From JBGTBQ01 sp041749275 (GTDB lineage: Bacteria > Acidobacteriota > Blastocatellia > Pyrinomonadales > Pyrinomonadaceae): DNA of 14,707 nt. The notes beneath the pieces were generated by a model. It did not search any database. It saw only the letters and a program-made list of their open reading frames with translations, and had not been told where the DNA came from. Numbering within the stretch: position 1 is the first letter of the stretch; each line of letters begins with the position of its first letter. The translations under genes were made by a program, and so were the position numbers. Of this stretch, positions 1-8,193 are shown piece by piece. The stretch lies in contig JBGTBQ010000453.1 in assembly GCA_041749275.1 (NCBI GenBank), forward strand, positions 1 through 14,707, in the 5' to 3' direction.

Positions 1-2865
1 GCGCGCGGCGAGACTTTTTATCCGGGGCCGAGCCGCATTCACCTCGCGGCGTTTCCGCCCAAAGAGCGTTGGGATGATTGGGTGGAGCTTGACTCGCGCG
101 CGTGGCCCAAGCGTAAGGAGCGGCGCTACATGCTCGTGCCGACGACCTGTTTTAACTGCGAGTCGGCGTGCGGGCTGCTGGCCTACGTTGATAAGGAATC
201 TTTGAGCGTGCGGAAGTTCGAGGGGAACCCCGAACACCCCGGCTCGCGCGGGCGGAACTGCGCGAAGGGGCCGGCGACCTTGAATCAGATCACGGACCCC
301 GACCGCATCCTGTATCCTTTGAAGCGAGCCGGAAAACGCGGCGAGGGCAAGTGGGTGCAGGTTAGTTGGGACGAAGCGCTCGATGACCTTGCGGCGCGTA
401 TTCGCAAGGCCATCACCGATGGGCGACCGAACGAGGTGATGTACCACGTGGGGCGTCCGGGCGAGGACGGTTTCACCGAGCGCATCATGGCGGCGTGGGG
501 CGTGGACGGCCACAACTCGCATACGAACGTCTGCTCGTCGAACAGCCGCGCCGGTTATCACTACTGGATGGGCCTCGACCGTCCGAGTCCCGACCACGCG
601 AACGCGAAGGTCATCTTCCTCATCAGTTCGCACCTCGAAGCGGGCCACTACTTCAACCCGCACGCGCAGCGCGTGATTGACGGCAAGGCCGCGGGCGCAA
701 AACTGATCGTCTTCGACACGCGTCTATCGCACACGGCGACGCACGCCGACTTTTGGGTCTCGCCCTATCCGGGTTCGGAAGCCGCCATCTGCCTCTCGAT
801 TGCGCGCCACCTTATCAACAACAATCTCTACAACCGCGAGTTCGTGCGCCGCTGGTGGAACTGGGAGGAGTTTCTCGCCATCGAGTGCCCTGAAGTCGAG
901 ACGACTTTCGAGAACTTCGAGCACGTGCTCAAGATGCTCTACGAGAGTTACACGTTCGAGTTCGCAGCGAAAGAGTCGGGCGTAGAGGCCGCGATGATCG
1001 AAGAGATCGCAAAGGTCGTCGCCACGGCGGGCACACGCTTTTCCAGTCACAACTGGCGCTCCGCCGCCGCCGGTAATAGCGGTGGATGGCAGGTCGCGCG
1101 CACTCTCTTCTTTTTGAACGCGCTCTTGGGCGCGGTGGCGACCGAGGGCGGCGTCTACCCGAACGCGTGGAACAAGTATGTGCCGAAGCCGATCTATACG
1201 CCGCCGCACCCACCGAAGTGGAACGAACTGACGTGGCCGCGCGAGTATCCGCTGGCGATGAACGAGCTGTCTTTTCTGCTCCCGCACTTTTTGAAGGACG
1301 GGCGAGGCAAGCTCGAAGTCTATTTCACGCGCGTCTATAACCCGGTCTGGACGAACCCCGACGGCTTCTCTTGGATCGAGGCGTTGACCGACGAATCGCT
1401 CGTCGGCTGCCACGTCGCGTTGACGCCGGTGTGGAGCGAGACCGCCTACTTCGCCGATTACGTCCTGCCGATGGGACTCGGCTCGGAGCGCCATGACCTA
1501 CACTCCTACGAGACGCACGACGCGCAGTGGCTCGGCTTTCGTCAACCCGTGCTGCGCGCGGCGCGCGAGCGCATGGGCGAAGAGCAGCGCGACACGCGCG
1601 CCGCGAACCCCGGCGAGGTGTGGGAGGAGAACGAATTCTGGCTCGAACTGACGTGGCGCATAGACCCCGACGGCAGCTTAGGCATCCGCCAGTTCGCCGA
1701 ATCGAAAGCGCGGCCCGGCGAACGACTTGGCGTTGACGAATACTACGCGCACATCTTCGAGAACTCGGTGCCGGGTCTGCCCGAACGCGCGGCGGCAGAG
1801 GGCTTGACGCCGCTCGCATTCATGCGCCGTTACGGCTCGTTCGAGGTGAAGAAGAAGATCGGCGCCGTCTACGAGCAGGAAGTGCCGGCGGAGGAGATCG
1901 AAGACGCGCGCGTTGACCGCTTCGGTCGCGTCTACACGCGGACGCCGAAGCCGGCTTCGCTCAACATCGTCCCCATCCCGACGCCCGACGGTGACGCGGA
2001 CGGACGCCGCATGGTCGGCGTCGAGGTGGAGGGGCATATTTTGCGCGGCTTCCCGACGCCGAGCGGGCGGCTGGAGTTTTATTCAAAGACGCTCGCCGAT
2101 TGGGGCTGGCATGAATATGCGTTGCCTACTTATTTGAAGAGCCATGTCCATCCCGACAATCTCGCTGAAGACCAGACCGTGCTCATCTCCACTTTTCGTC
2201 TGCCCGTGCAGATACACACGCGCTCGGCGAACGCGAAGTGGCTGAATGAACTCGCGCACACCAACCCGCTCTGGATACACACGTCGCACGCCGCGCGTCT
2301 CGACTTGAAGACCGGCGACCTCGTCCGCGTCGAAACCGAGATCGGCTACTTCGTCGTCAAGGCTTGGGTGACGGAAGGCATCAAGCCCGGCATCGTCGCG
2401 TGCAGCCATCACATGGGCCGCTGGAAACTCAAAGGAGAGGGCGAGCGGCAGATGATGGCGACCGTCTCGCTCGACCATGCGGGCGACGACTGGGCCATGA
2501 AGCGCGAACGCGGCGTCGGCCCTTATCAATCCTCCGACCCCGACACGCTCAAAATCTGGTGGACGGATGTCGGCGTCCATCAAAACCTGACCTTCCCCGT
2601 CCACCCCGACCCCATTTCGGGACAGCACTGCTGGCATCAGGCCGTGCGCGTCCGCAAGGCCGAGGCCGGCGACACCTACGGCGACATCTCGGTTGACACC
2701 GAGATGTCGCGCGCGGTCTATCGCAAGTGGCTTGCCGAGTCACGCCCCGCCGGCACGCATTCGCCCGATGGCACGCGCCGCCCTTACTGGCTCCTCCGCC
2801 CGCTCAAGCCGTCGAAAGAGGTCTATCGCCTGCCGGAAGAAGAAACGATGAACGCTGAACGCTGA
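1..2865 (+). CDS. Molybdopterin-dependent oxidoreductase, catalytic subunit (5' partial)
   Basis: Catalytic subunit of a complex iron-sulfur molybdoenzyme (DMSO reductase superfamily); the substrate cannot be told from sequence. The frame is open to the left edge, so the start lies upstream; the GTG at 82 is only the first internal start candidate. In window residue numbering, an N-terminal [4Fe-4S] motif is formed by C50, C53, C57 and C87 (CFNCESAC ... NCAKG). C178 in NVCSSN is at the expected molybdenum-ligand position, pointing to the Cys-ligated branch (polysulfide/thiosulfate/formate-like enzymes) rather than Asp- or Ser-ligated ones. The last ~230 residues look like the molydopterin dinucleotide-binding domain (TNPLWIHTSHAARLDLKTGD). 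About 955 codons are visible. The final codons and TGA lie in a palindromic repeat. A TorD-like chaperone gene follows after 73 bp. The electron-transfer partner and any Tat signal must lie upstream. The family is clear; the exact subfamily is not. Confidence 0.9.
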   Translation, partial: ARGETFYPGPSRIHLAAFPPKERWDDWVELDSRAWPKRKERRYMLVPTTCFNCESACGLLAYVDKESLSVRKFEGNPEHPGSRGRNCAKGPATLNQITDPDRILYPLKRAGKRGEGKWVQVSWDEALDDLAARIRKAITDGRPNEVMYHVGRPGEDGFTERIMAAWGVDGHNSHTNVCSSNSRAGYHYWMGLDRPSPDHANAKVIFLISSHLEAGHYFNPHAQRVIDGKAAGAKLIVFDTRLSHTATHADFWVSPYPGSEAAICLSIARHLINNNLYNREFVRRWWNWEEFLAIECPEVETTFENFEHVLKMLYESYTFEFAAKESGVEAAMIEEIAKVVATAGTRFSSHNWRSAAAGNSGGWQVARTLFFLNALLGAVATEGGVYPNAWNKYVPKPIYTPPHPPKWNELTWPREYPLAMNELSFLLPHFLKDGRGKLEVYFTRVYNPVWTNPDGFSWIEALTDESLVGCHVALTPVWSETAYFADYVLPMGLGSERHDLHSYETHDAQWLGFRQPVLRAARERMGEEQRDTRAANPGEVWEENEFWLELTWRIDPDGSLGIRQFAESKARPGERLGVDEYYAHIFENSVPGLPERAAAEGLTPLAFMRRYGSFEVKKKIGAVYEQEVPAEEIEDARVDRFGRVYTRTPKPASLNIVPIPTPDGDADGRRMVGVEVEGHILRGFPTPSGRLEFYSKTLADWGWHEYALPTYLKSHVHPDNLAEDQTVLISTFRLPVQIHTRSANAKWLNELAHTNPLWIHTSHAARLDLKTGDLVRVETEIGYFVVKAWVTEGIKPGIVACSHHMGRWKLKGEGERQMMATVSLDHAGDDWAMKRERGVGPYQSSDPDTLKIWWTDVGVHQNLTFPVHPDPISGQHCWHQAVRVRKAEAGDTYGDISVDTEMSRAVYRKWLAESRPAGTHSPDGTRRPYWLLRPLKPSKEVYRLPEEETMNAER

Positions 2866-2931
2866 ACGCTGAACGCTGAAGTAAAACCGCCCGGCTTTCA
2901 GTTCATCGTTCATCGTTCCGCGTTCATCGTT
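2844..2931. repeat. Imperfect palindrome with heptamer-repeat arms (element 1)
   Basis: The left arm 2844-2881 and right arm 2895-2931 are near-perfect reverse complements around a 13-nt spacer (2882-2894). The arms are built from the heptamer TGAACGC, present as four exact tandem copies at 2849-2876, and its variant TGAACGA in the right arm read on the minus strand. The element starts inside the molybdoenzyme gene: its last codons (T-M-N-A-E-R) and the TGA at 2863-2865 come from the left arm. It fills nearly the whole gap before the TorD-like gene. It could be a transcribed hairpin moderating operon readthrough or a mobile palindromic repeat. No U-run follows, so it is not a standard intrinsic terminator. 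Confidence 0.85.
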
Positions 2932-2938
2932 TGATTTC

Positions 2939-3799
2939 ATGGAACTCTTCCGCGCCCTCGCTGCGTTAGCCGAGCCGCCCGACCGCCCCGGCGTCGAGCG
3001 TCTGGCCGAGGTGCTTGAGCTTGGCGCCGTGGCCGAGACGAACGAGCACACCGAAGTTTTCGTCTTCCAACTCCCGCCTTACGCCTCCGTCTATCTCGGC
3101 GCCGAAGGGATGCTCGGCGGTGAGGCGCGCGACCGCGTCGCCGGTTTTTGGCGGGCGCTCGGACAGACGCCCCCGGCGGAGGCCGACCACCTGACCTTGA
3201 TGCTGGCGCTCCATGCGCGTCTGATTGAGTTTGAAGAGAACGAAACAGAGGGCGCGCGGCGCGCGGGTTGGCGGCGCGCGCGTAAGGCTTTTCTGTGGGA
3301 GCACCTCTTGAGCTGGCTGCCCGTCTATCTCGACAAGCTGGCGGATGTCGCGCCGCCGTTCTACCGGCGTTGGAAAGAGTTGCTGACGAAGGCGCTGTCG
3401 GAAGAAGCGTCGTCGCTCGGCGCGCAGGAAGAGATGCCGTTGCATCTGCGCGAAGCGCCCGCGCTGGTTGACCCGCGCGGAGAGACGAGCGAAGAGTTTT
3501 TGCCGTCGCTTCTTGCGCCGGTGCGGAGCGGAATGATCTTGACGCGGAACGATCTCGCACGCGCGGCGCGCGAGCTTAACCTCGGGCTGCGCGCGGGGGA
3601 GCGCAAGTTCATCTTGAAGGCGCTGCTCGATCAGGACGCGCCCGGCGTCTTCGGCTGGCTCGCGGGAGAGGCCGCGGCGTGGTCGCGCCGTCACGGGCTT
3701 CGCCGCGCGGCGCATGGGGCGCCGGCTGACTGGTGGGCGGAGCGGGCCGCGCAGACGGCGGCGGTGTTACGCGAGATGACAGCGGCGGTGAATGATTGA
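2939..3799 (+). CDS. TorD/DmsD-family molybdoenzyme assembly chaperone
   Basis: A 286-residue cytoplasmic protein of the TorD/NarJ chaperone family, which bind the apo-form or leader of a molybdoenzyme and hold it for cofactor insertion before export. Family hallmarks seen are YASVYLGAEGMLGGEARDRV (about 48-67), FWRALGQ (70-76), the DHL motif in EADHLTLMLALHARL (81-95), and a helix-rich segment with FLWEHLLSWLPVYLDKL (118-134). The C-terminal ~90 residues are more divergent. The start is the first in-frame ATG and has no clear Shine-Dalgarno. The position 73 bp after the molybdoenzyme gene, same strand, supports a dedicated chaperone for that enzyme. The length is somewhat above the 200-230 residues usual in enterobacterial TorD but common for this family elsewhere. 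It converges with aat. Confidence 0.85.
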   Translation: MELFRALAALAEPPDRPGVERLAEVLELGAVAETNEHTEVFVFQLPPYASVYLGAEGMLGGEARDRVAGFWRALGQTPPAEADHLTLMLALHARLIEFEENETEGARRAGWRRARKAFLWEHLLSWLPVYLDKLADVAPPFYRRWKELLTKALSEEASSLGAQEEMPLHLREAPALVDPRGETSEEFLPSLLAPVRSGMILTRNDLARAARELNLGLRAGERKFILKALLDQDAPGVFGWLAGEAAAWSRRHGLRRAAHGAPADWWAERAAQTAAVLREMTAAVND

Positions 3800-3828
3800 A
3801 TAAGAGATTGAACTCAGTGAAGGATATT

Positions 3829-3954
3829 TTTTAACGCAGAGGACGCGGAGGAGTCGCGGAGGACGCGGAGAAAAATTATCGGATTTGAAACTTGACATCT
3901 GAAATCGGTTTTCTCCGCGCTCTCCGCGGACACTCCGCGCCCTCTGCGTTAAAA
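3829..3954. repeat. Long palindrome with CGCGGAG-repeat arms (element 2)
   Basis: Two 46-nt arms (3829-3874 and 3909-3954) are reverse complements at 39 of 46 positions around a 34-nt loop. Each arm reads from outside in: TTTTAACGCAGAGG, then three CGCGGAG units separated by 1-4 nt, then AAAA. All seven mismatches fall in the short spacers between units, so the paired units are kept while the spacers drift. It lies in the 196-bp gap between the converging torD-like and aat genes; the rest of this gap holds nothing I can name. Neither outward flank carries a U-run, so a canonical bidirectional terminator is doubtful, though a strong hairpin between converging genes could still limit readthrough. 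Confidence 0.88.
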
Positions 3955-3995
3955 CCGTCGTCCTCCCCAAATTCAACTCCCGATAAAACGAGCGG

Positions 3996-4646
3996 CTAAA
4001 AAAGCCTCGCCCCACGACGCCGCGCCGCCGCGAGTCTTTCCAGAAAATCGTCGCGGTCAATCAATCTCGCGCCGAGCGTCTCCATGTGCGGCGTCAACAC
4101 CTGTATGTCGAGCCACCCTAGTCCCCTCGACCGCAAGTGCTCGATCAAAAACAGCAGCGCGAGCTTCGAAGCGTTGGGCCGCAGGTGGAACATGCTCTCG
4201 CCCGCGAACGCGCCGCCCGCGTCCACGCCGTAGACGCCGCCGACCAACTCCTCACCCTCCCAAGCCTCGACGCTGTGCGCGTCGCCGCGCCGGTGAAACT
4301 CCGTGTAACCGCGAATCATCGCGGGCGTGATCCACGTCCCCCGTTCGTGCGCGCGCTCCACGCCGGCGCAGGCGCGAATCACACGCTCGAAGGCGTGGTC
4401 AATCGTAAAGCGCAAACTTGTCCGCCGCCGCTCGCGCGCGAGGCTGCGCGGAATGTGCAGATCATCGAACTCCAACACCGCGCGCTCCGGCGGGCTGAAC
4501 CACAGGAGCGGGTAGCCCTCGACCGGCCACGGAAAGATGCCGTGGCGATAAGCCTCGACGAGATAATCGGGGTGCGGTTCACCGCCGACGGCGACGATGC
4601 CTTCGGGCGTCGCGTCTCGCGGGTCTGGGAAGCGAACTTGTGCCAT
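3996..4646 (-). CDS. aat: Leucyl/phenylalanyl-tRNA--protein transferase
   Basis: Cytosolic aminoacyl transferase that moves Leu or Phe from its tRNA to the N-terminal Arg, Lys (or some Met) of a protein, making an N-degron that ClpS delivers to ClpAP. It is 216 residues, close to the 234 of E. coli Aat. Family motifs are in order: GIFPW (36-40), WFSPPER (49-55), GTWIT (103-107), HSVEAW (124-129), GGVYGV and FAGESMF (136-153), ASK (159-161), and D180-x-Q182 with H187 before LGAR. The start is the ATG at 4646, giving the usual short N-terminus. There is no Shine-Dalgarno; instead TATCAT ends 8 nt before the ATG. It is divergent from the caspase gene and about 3.5 kb from clpS-clpA, its pathway partners. 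Confidence 0.97.
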   Translation of the reverse strand: MAQVRFPDPRDATPEGIVAVGGEPHPDYLVEAYRHGIFPWPVEGYPLLWFSPPERAVLEFDDLHIPRSLARERRRTSLRFTIDHAFERVIRACAGVERAHERGTWITPAMIRGYTEFHRRGDAHSVEAWEGEELVGGVYGVDAGGAFAGESMFHLRPNASKLALLFLIEHLRSRGLGWLDIQVLTPHMETLGARLIDRDDFLERLAAARRRGARLF

Positions 4647-4654
4647 CGCCGCCG

Positions 4655-4660
4655 ATGATA
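4655..4660 (-). promoter_or_regulatory. Possible -10 element for aat
   Basis: On the minus strand the hexamer TATCAT (TANNNT consensus) ends 8 nt before the aat ATG in a locally A/T-rich stretch of otherwise GC-rich DNA. No good -35 is visible. Transcription would begin at or just before the start codon, implying a leaderless or very short-leader mRNA. This is inferred from spacing only. Confidence 0.4.
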
Positions 4661-4714
4661 AAACAAAAGCCCCGCGTCCGGCGCGCCGCTCGCCTCAAGG
4701 CGGCGAGTTCAGGT

Positions 4715-4720
4715 TATACT
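4715..4720 (+). promoter_or_regulatory. Possible -10 element for the WD40-caspase gene
   Basis: TATACT lies 9 nt upstream of the ATG at 4730, preceded by TT. No convincing -35 hexamer is found 16-18 nt upstream. The 83-bp gap between the divergent aat and caspase start codons would hold both promoters. No Shine-Dalgarno precedes the ATG. Confidence 0.4.
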
Positions 4721-4729
4721 GTGGCGGCT

Positions 4730-7700
4730 ATGAATCTGATCCACCGCCTCCTATCGGCGTTTCTTCTCTCATGTTTTCTCCCGGCCTTCATCACGGCGCA
4801 ACAGCCGGAGATGTACGTCCAGCGGGCGCACGCCGGCGAGGTGCGCTCGGTCGCCTACAGCCCCGACGGGCGCCTCATCGCCAGCGGCAGCGACGATGGC
4901 ACGGTTAGGTTGTGGGACGTGCAAACTCGCGCGGTCGTCCGCACGCTCGGCGGACACCCCAGCGCGGTGACCGCGCTCCTCTTCGTCACGGACAAGCACC
5001 TGCTCTCCGGCTCGTCCAGAGTCATCAAGTCGTGGGACGTGACGACGGGCAAGGTCGCGCGCGAGATACCCGCGCCCTCGCTCGTCACTTCGCTGTCTTT
5101 GAGTTCCGACCGCAAGTATCTGGCCGTTGCCGCTTGGGATGTCGCGCTCGTCATTGACCTTGAGAAGCGAGAGACGAAGACCTTCAGCAACGAGGGCAGG
5201 CGGATTTACTGTGTCGCCTTTCGCCCGCATCAGACGATGCTGGCCGCCGGCTCCGATGGCGCGATCCTCGTCTGGGACGCCGCGACCGGGCGCGAGATCG
5301 TCAAGCTCGACCGCATGCACATGCCGACGGCCCACGTCAAAGCGCTCGCCTTCAGCCCCGACGGAAAAATCATGGCGAGCGGCGGCGCGGATTTTCTCAT
5401 CATCACGGACATCGAAACCTCAACCTACCAGAAGAAGAATTGCACGCCGAACTCGCTCGCCTTCAGCCCCGACGGCCAGTTGCTGGCAAGCGCGAACCTC
5501 GAAAACACAGTCGGGTTCTGGGACGTGGCGACGCGCACGGAGAAGCGGCGCGTGACGGTCGTCAACGCCGAGTATCTGGCGGTCGCTTTCAGCCCCGACG
5601 GAAAAAGTTTGGCCGGGGGCGGGCGCGAGGTGACCAAAGAGACGGTGGGCCTGCGACCGAGACTCCACGCGTGGGACGTGGCGACCGGCGACGAGTCTGT
5701 CTTCAACGGCGCGCAGGCCACGAGCCTTGAGGCGCTCGCGCTCAGTCCCGACGGCAAGACGCTCTCCGCCGCGGGCGACGATAAAAAGATTCGCCTCTGG
5801 GATTTGGCGGCGGGACGCGGCGACCAGACGCTCGGCGACCACGAAGGGCATGTCATCGGGCTGGCCTACAACGCGGACGGCAAGCTCCTCGCCAGTACGG
5901 GTCTGTTCGACGGCGTCCGCTTCTGGGACCTCGCCGCGCGCCGCGAACTCCCGCGCGCGGAAGATACGACCGATGAGGCCAACGCAAAACCCCAAAAGCC
6001 CACGCCGAAGCCGCCAACGGGAGGCGCGGCGAACAGTCCCGCCGACAGGCTGCGCGCCGGATTCGAGAAGCTGGCCGAGGGAGTGGGCCGTTTGAACGAC
6101 GCCGCCGATCCAGTCTTTAGCCCCGACGGGCAGATGCTGACGACAAACAAAAATAAGACCATCGAACTGCGCAACGTGAAGACCGGACGAACGCTCCACA
6201 CACTCGCGGGACACGAGACGGGCATCTACGTCGTCGCCTTCTCGCCGGACAGTCGTCTCGTCGTCAGCGGCAGCGACGACGGCCTTACCAAACTCTGGGA
6301 CACGGCGACCGGGCGCGAACTGAGGACGCTCGCCCCGCACCGCGCATCGGTGCGCTCGCTCGCCTTCAGCCCCGACGGCAAGATACTCGCCAGCGGCAGC
6401 AACGACCGCACCGTCCGTCTCTGGGAAGTGGAGACCGGGCGTCTGCTGCGTACACTGAGCGGCTACGGCGATTACGTCCGCTCCGTCGTCTTCAGCCCCG
6501 ACGGCAAACTGCTCGCGCACGGCGGACTCGGCATCACGGCGCTCGTCTGGGACGTGGCGACGGGCCGTCGCCTCTACACGCTGGCGGGCCACAGCGGCGA
6601 TGTCCCTTCGGTCGCCTTCTCAGCTAACGGACAATTTCTGTTTACGGGCAGCAAGGACGCGACCGTCAAGCTCTGGCGCACGCGCGACGGCGCGGAGGCG
6701 GCGATGCTCGTGGCGACGGGCAAGAGCGATTGGCTGGTCGTCACGCCGGACGGACTGTTCGACGGCTCGCCCGCCGCGTGGCGTCAAATCATCTGGCGCT
6801 TCGGCGGAAACTTTTCGCACGCCCCGGTCGAAGCCTTCTTCTCGGATTTTTATCGCCCCGGTCTGCTCGCCGACATCCTGTCGGGTCGCGGCCCGCGCGC
6901 CGAGGTCAACATCGCGCGGAAGGACATCCGCCAGCCCTCCGTCACGATTACACAGGGCGCGAGCGGCGCGGCGCGGCGCAACGTGACGCTCCGCGTCGAG
7001 GTGAAAGAGGCGGCAGCCGATGGCGCGCGAAGCGAAGGGAGTGGCGCGCAGGACGTGCGCCTGTTTCGCAACGGCTCGCTCGTGCGCGTCTGGCGCGGCG
7101 ACGTGCTCAAAGGCCGACCGTCGGCCACGCTCGAAGCCCCCGTCTCCATCGTCGCGGGCGAGAACCGTTTCACGGCCTACGCCTTCAACCGCGAGAACGT
7201 CAAAAGCGGCGACGCCACGCTCGTCATCGAAGGCGGCGAGAGCCTCAAGCGGCCCGCCGTCGCGCACATCCTCGCCGTCGGCGTGAACTCTTACGCCAAC
7301 CCGCGCTACAACCTCAAATATGCCGTCGCCGACGCGCGCGTCTTCGCCGAAGAGTTTAAAAAGCAGCAGGAGAAGCTCCGTCGTTATGCGCGCATTGAAG
7401 TCACGACGCTGCTCGACAAGCAGGCCACGAAGGCCAACATCCTCGGCGCGCTCGCGGCGCTCGCGGCGAAGGCGCAACCCGAAGACGCCGTCGTCGTCTA
7501 TTTCGCGGGACACGGCACGGCGCAAGAGAACCGCTTCTATCTCATCCCGCACGACCTCGGCTACATGGGTGAGCGCGATGGGGTGAACGAGTTCGGCCTT
7601 AATGAAATTATCACGCACAGCGTCTCGGACATCGAGCTTGAGCAGGCGTTTGAAAAGCTCGACGCGGGACAGTTGTTGATGGTGATTGACGCCTGCAATT

Positions 7701-8140
7701 CCGGTCAGGCGCTCGAAGCCGAAGAGAAGCGGCGCGGGCCGATGAACTCGAAGGGGCTGGCGCAGCTTGCTTACGAAAAAGGGATGTACGTCTTGACCGC
7801 CGCGCAGAGTTTTCAGGCGGCGCAGGAGGCTTCGCAACTCGGTCACGGGCTTTTAACCTACGCGCTCATCGAAGAGGGGCTGAAGCGCGGGATGGCCGAC
7901 ACGCAGGCGGGCGACGGCGGCGTGCTCGTCCGCGAGTGGCTCGACTACGCGACGGGGCGCGTCCCTGAAATGCAGCTCAACGAGATGGAGCGCGCCCTCG
8001 CGCGCGGCACAAATCTCTCGTTCGCCGAAGAGGAGCGCGGGCTAACCGTTGACAAACGCAGCGGCCAGCGCCCCCGTGTCTTCTACCGCCGCGAGCCTGC
8101 GCCGCAGCCGCTCGTCGTCGCCGCGCCGACCGCGAAATGA
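4730..8140 (+). CDS. Secreted WD40-repeat protein with caspase-like (peptidase C14) domain
   Basis: A 1136-residue protein. I start it at the ATG at 4730 because it opens with a signal peptide (MNLIHRLLSAFLLSCFLPA, likely cleavage after ITA at 23), so the protein should act outside the cytoplasm. Residues ~32-660 hold about 14 WD40 blades by eye (recurrent FSPDG...ASGS...LWD), enough for two seven-bladed propellers, interrupted at ~404-460 by a Pro/Lys-rich linker. A conserved bridging segment follows (DWLVVTPDGLFDG), then a beta-rich region, then a caspase-like domain from ~841 with His928 in YFAGHGT and Cys989 in IDACNSG, the intact catalytic dyad. Bacterial caspase homologues usually cut after Arg/Lys; the substrate here is unknown. 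It may act as a sensor-protease scaffold. It is divergent from aat and 53 bp upstream of clpS, same strand. An upstream in-frame ATG (4640) would place a basic stretch before the signal peptide and overlap aat, so I rejected it. Confidence 0.93.
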   Translation: MNLIHRLLSAFLLSCFLPAFITAQQPEMYVQRAHAGEVRSVAYSPDGRLIASGSDDGTVRLWDVQTRAVVRTLGGHPSAVTALLFVTDKHLLSGSSRVIKSWDVTTGKVAREIPAPSLVTSLSLSSDRKYLAVAAWDVALVIDLEKRETKTFSNEGRRIYCVAFRPHQTMLAAGSDGAILVWDAATGREIVKLDRMHMPTAHVKALAFSPDGKIMASGGADFLIITDIETSTYQKKNCTPNSLAFSPDGQLLASANLENTVGFWDVATRTEKRRVTVVNAEYLAVAFSPDGKSLAGGGREVTKETVGLRPRLHAWDVATGDESVFNGAQATSLEALALSPDGKTLSAAGDDKKIRLWDLAAGRGDQTLGDHEGHVIGLAYNADGKLLASTGLFDGVRFWDLAARRELPRAEDTTDEANAKPQKPTPKPPTGGAANSPADRLRAGFEKLAEGVGRLNDAADPVFSPDGQMLTTNKNKTIELRNVKTGRTLHTLAGHETGIYVVAFSPDSRLVVSGSDDGLTKLWDTATGRELRTLAPHRASVRSLAFSPDGKILASGSNDRTVRLWEVETGRLLRTLSGYGDYVRSVVFSPDGKLLAHGGLGITALVWDVATGRRLYTLAGHSGDVPSVAFSANGQFLFTGSKDATVKLWRTRDGAEAAMLVATGKSDWLVVTPDGLFDGSPAAWRQIIWRFGGNFSHAPVEAFFSDFYRPGLLADILSGRGPRAEVNIARKDIRQPSVTITQGASGAARRNVTLRVEVKEAAADGARSEGSGAQDVRLFRNGSLVRVWRGDVLKGRPSATLEAPVSIVAGENRFTAYAFNRENVKSGDATLVIEGGESLKRPAVAHILAVGVNSYANPRYNLKYAVADARVFAEEFKKQQEKLRRYARIEVTTLLDKQATKANILGALAALAAKAQPEDAVVVYFAGHGTAQENRFYLIPHDLGYMGERDGVNEFGLNEIITHSVSDIELEQAFEKLDAGQLLMVIDACNSGQALEAEEKRRGPMNSKGLAQLAYEKGMYVLTAAQSFQAAQEASQLGHGLLTYALIEEGLKRGMADTQAGDGGVLVREWLDYATGRVPEMQLNEMERALARGTNLSFAEEERGLTVDKRSGQRPRVFYRREPAPQPLVVAAPTAK

Positions 8141-8181
8141 GCCGCCGCCCGTCCCTCCTTCCGCTCGCCGTCTTTTAATTC

Positions 8182-8187
8182 TAAAAT
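8182..8187 (+). promoter_or_regulatory. Possible -10 element for clpS
   Basis: TAAAAT sits 6 nt before the clpS ATG in an A/T-rich patch (8173-8187) within the 53-bp gap after the caspase gene. With usual -10 to +1 spacing the transcript would start at about the A of the ATG. The -35 position (TTCCGC near 8159) matches poorly. If real, clpS-clpA has its own promoter rather than relying on readthrough from the caspase gene. Confidence 0.45.
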
Positions 8188-8193
8188 CGCCAC

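Noticed and set aside
2849..2880. Tandem TGAACGC repeats as a CRISPR array or origin iterons
   Set aside because: The units are directly abutting heptamers with no spacers, form one arm of a palindrome, and there is no cas, repA or dnaA context.
3829..3954. Element 2 as an ordinary bidirectional rho-independent terminator
   Set aside because: The hairpin is far longer than usual and neither strand has a U-run after the stem; its repeated-unit arms match the build of the other two elements.
4640..4729. Upstream in-frame ATG extending the WD40-caspase protein by 30 residues
   Set aside because: It would overlap the aat start region, adds a basic stretch ahead of a clear signal peptide, and crosses the best -10 candidate. 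The ATG at 4730 is better.
5340..6670. Recurrent DNA string around TTCAGCCCCGACGG as a non-coding repeat family
   Set aside because: It encodes the FSPDG turn of successive WD40 blades in one frame, so it is explained by the protein repeat.
6620..7846. 408-codon minus-strand open frame, and a similar 390-codon frame at 5420-6592
   Set aside because: Both lie wholly opposite the WD40-caspase gene and mirror its codons; no recognisable domain.
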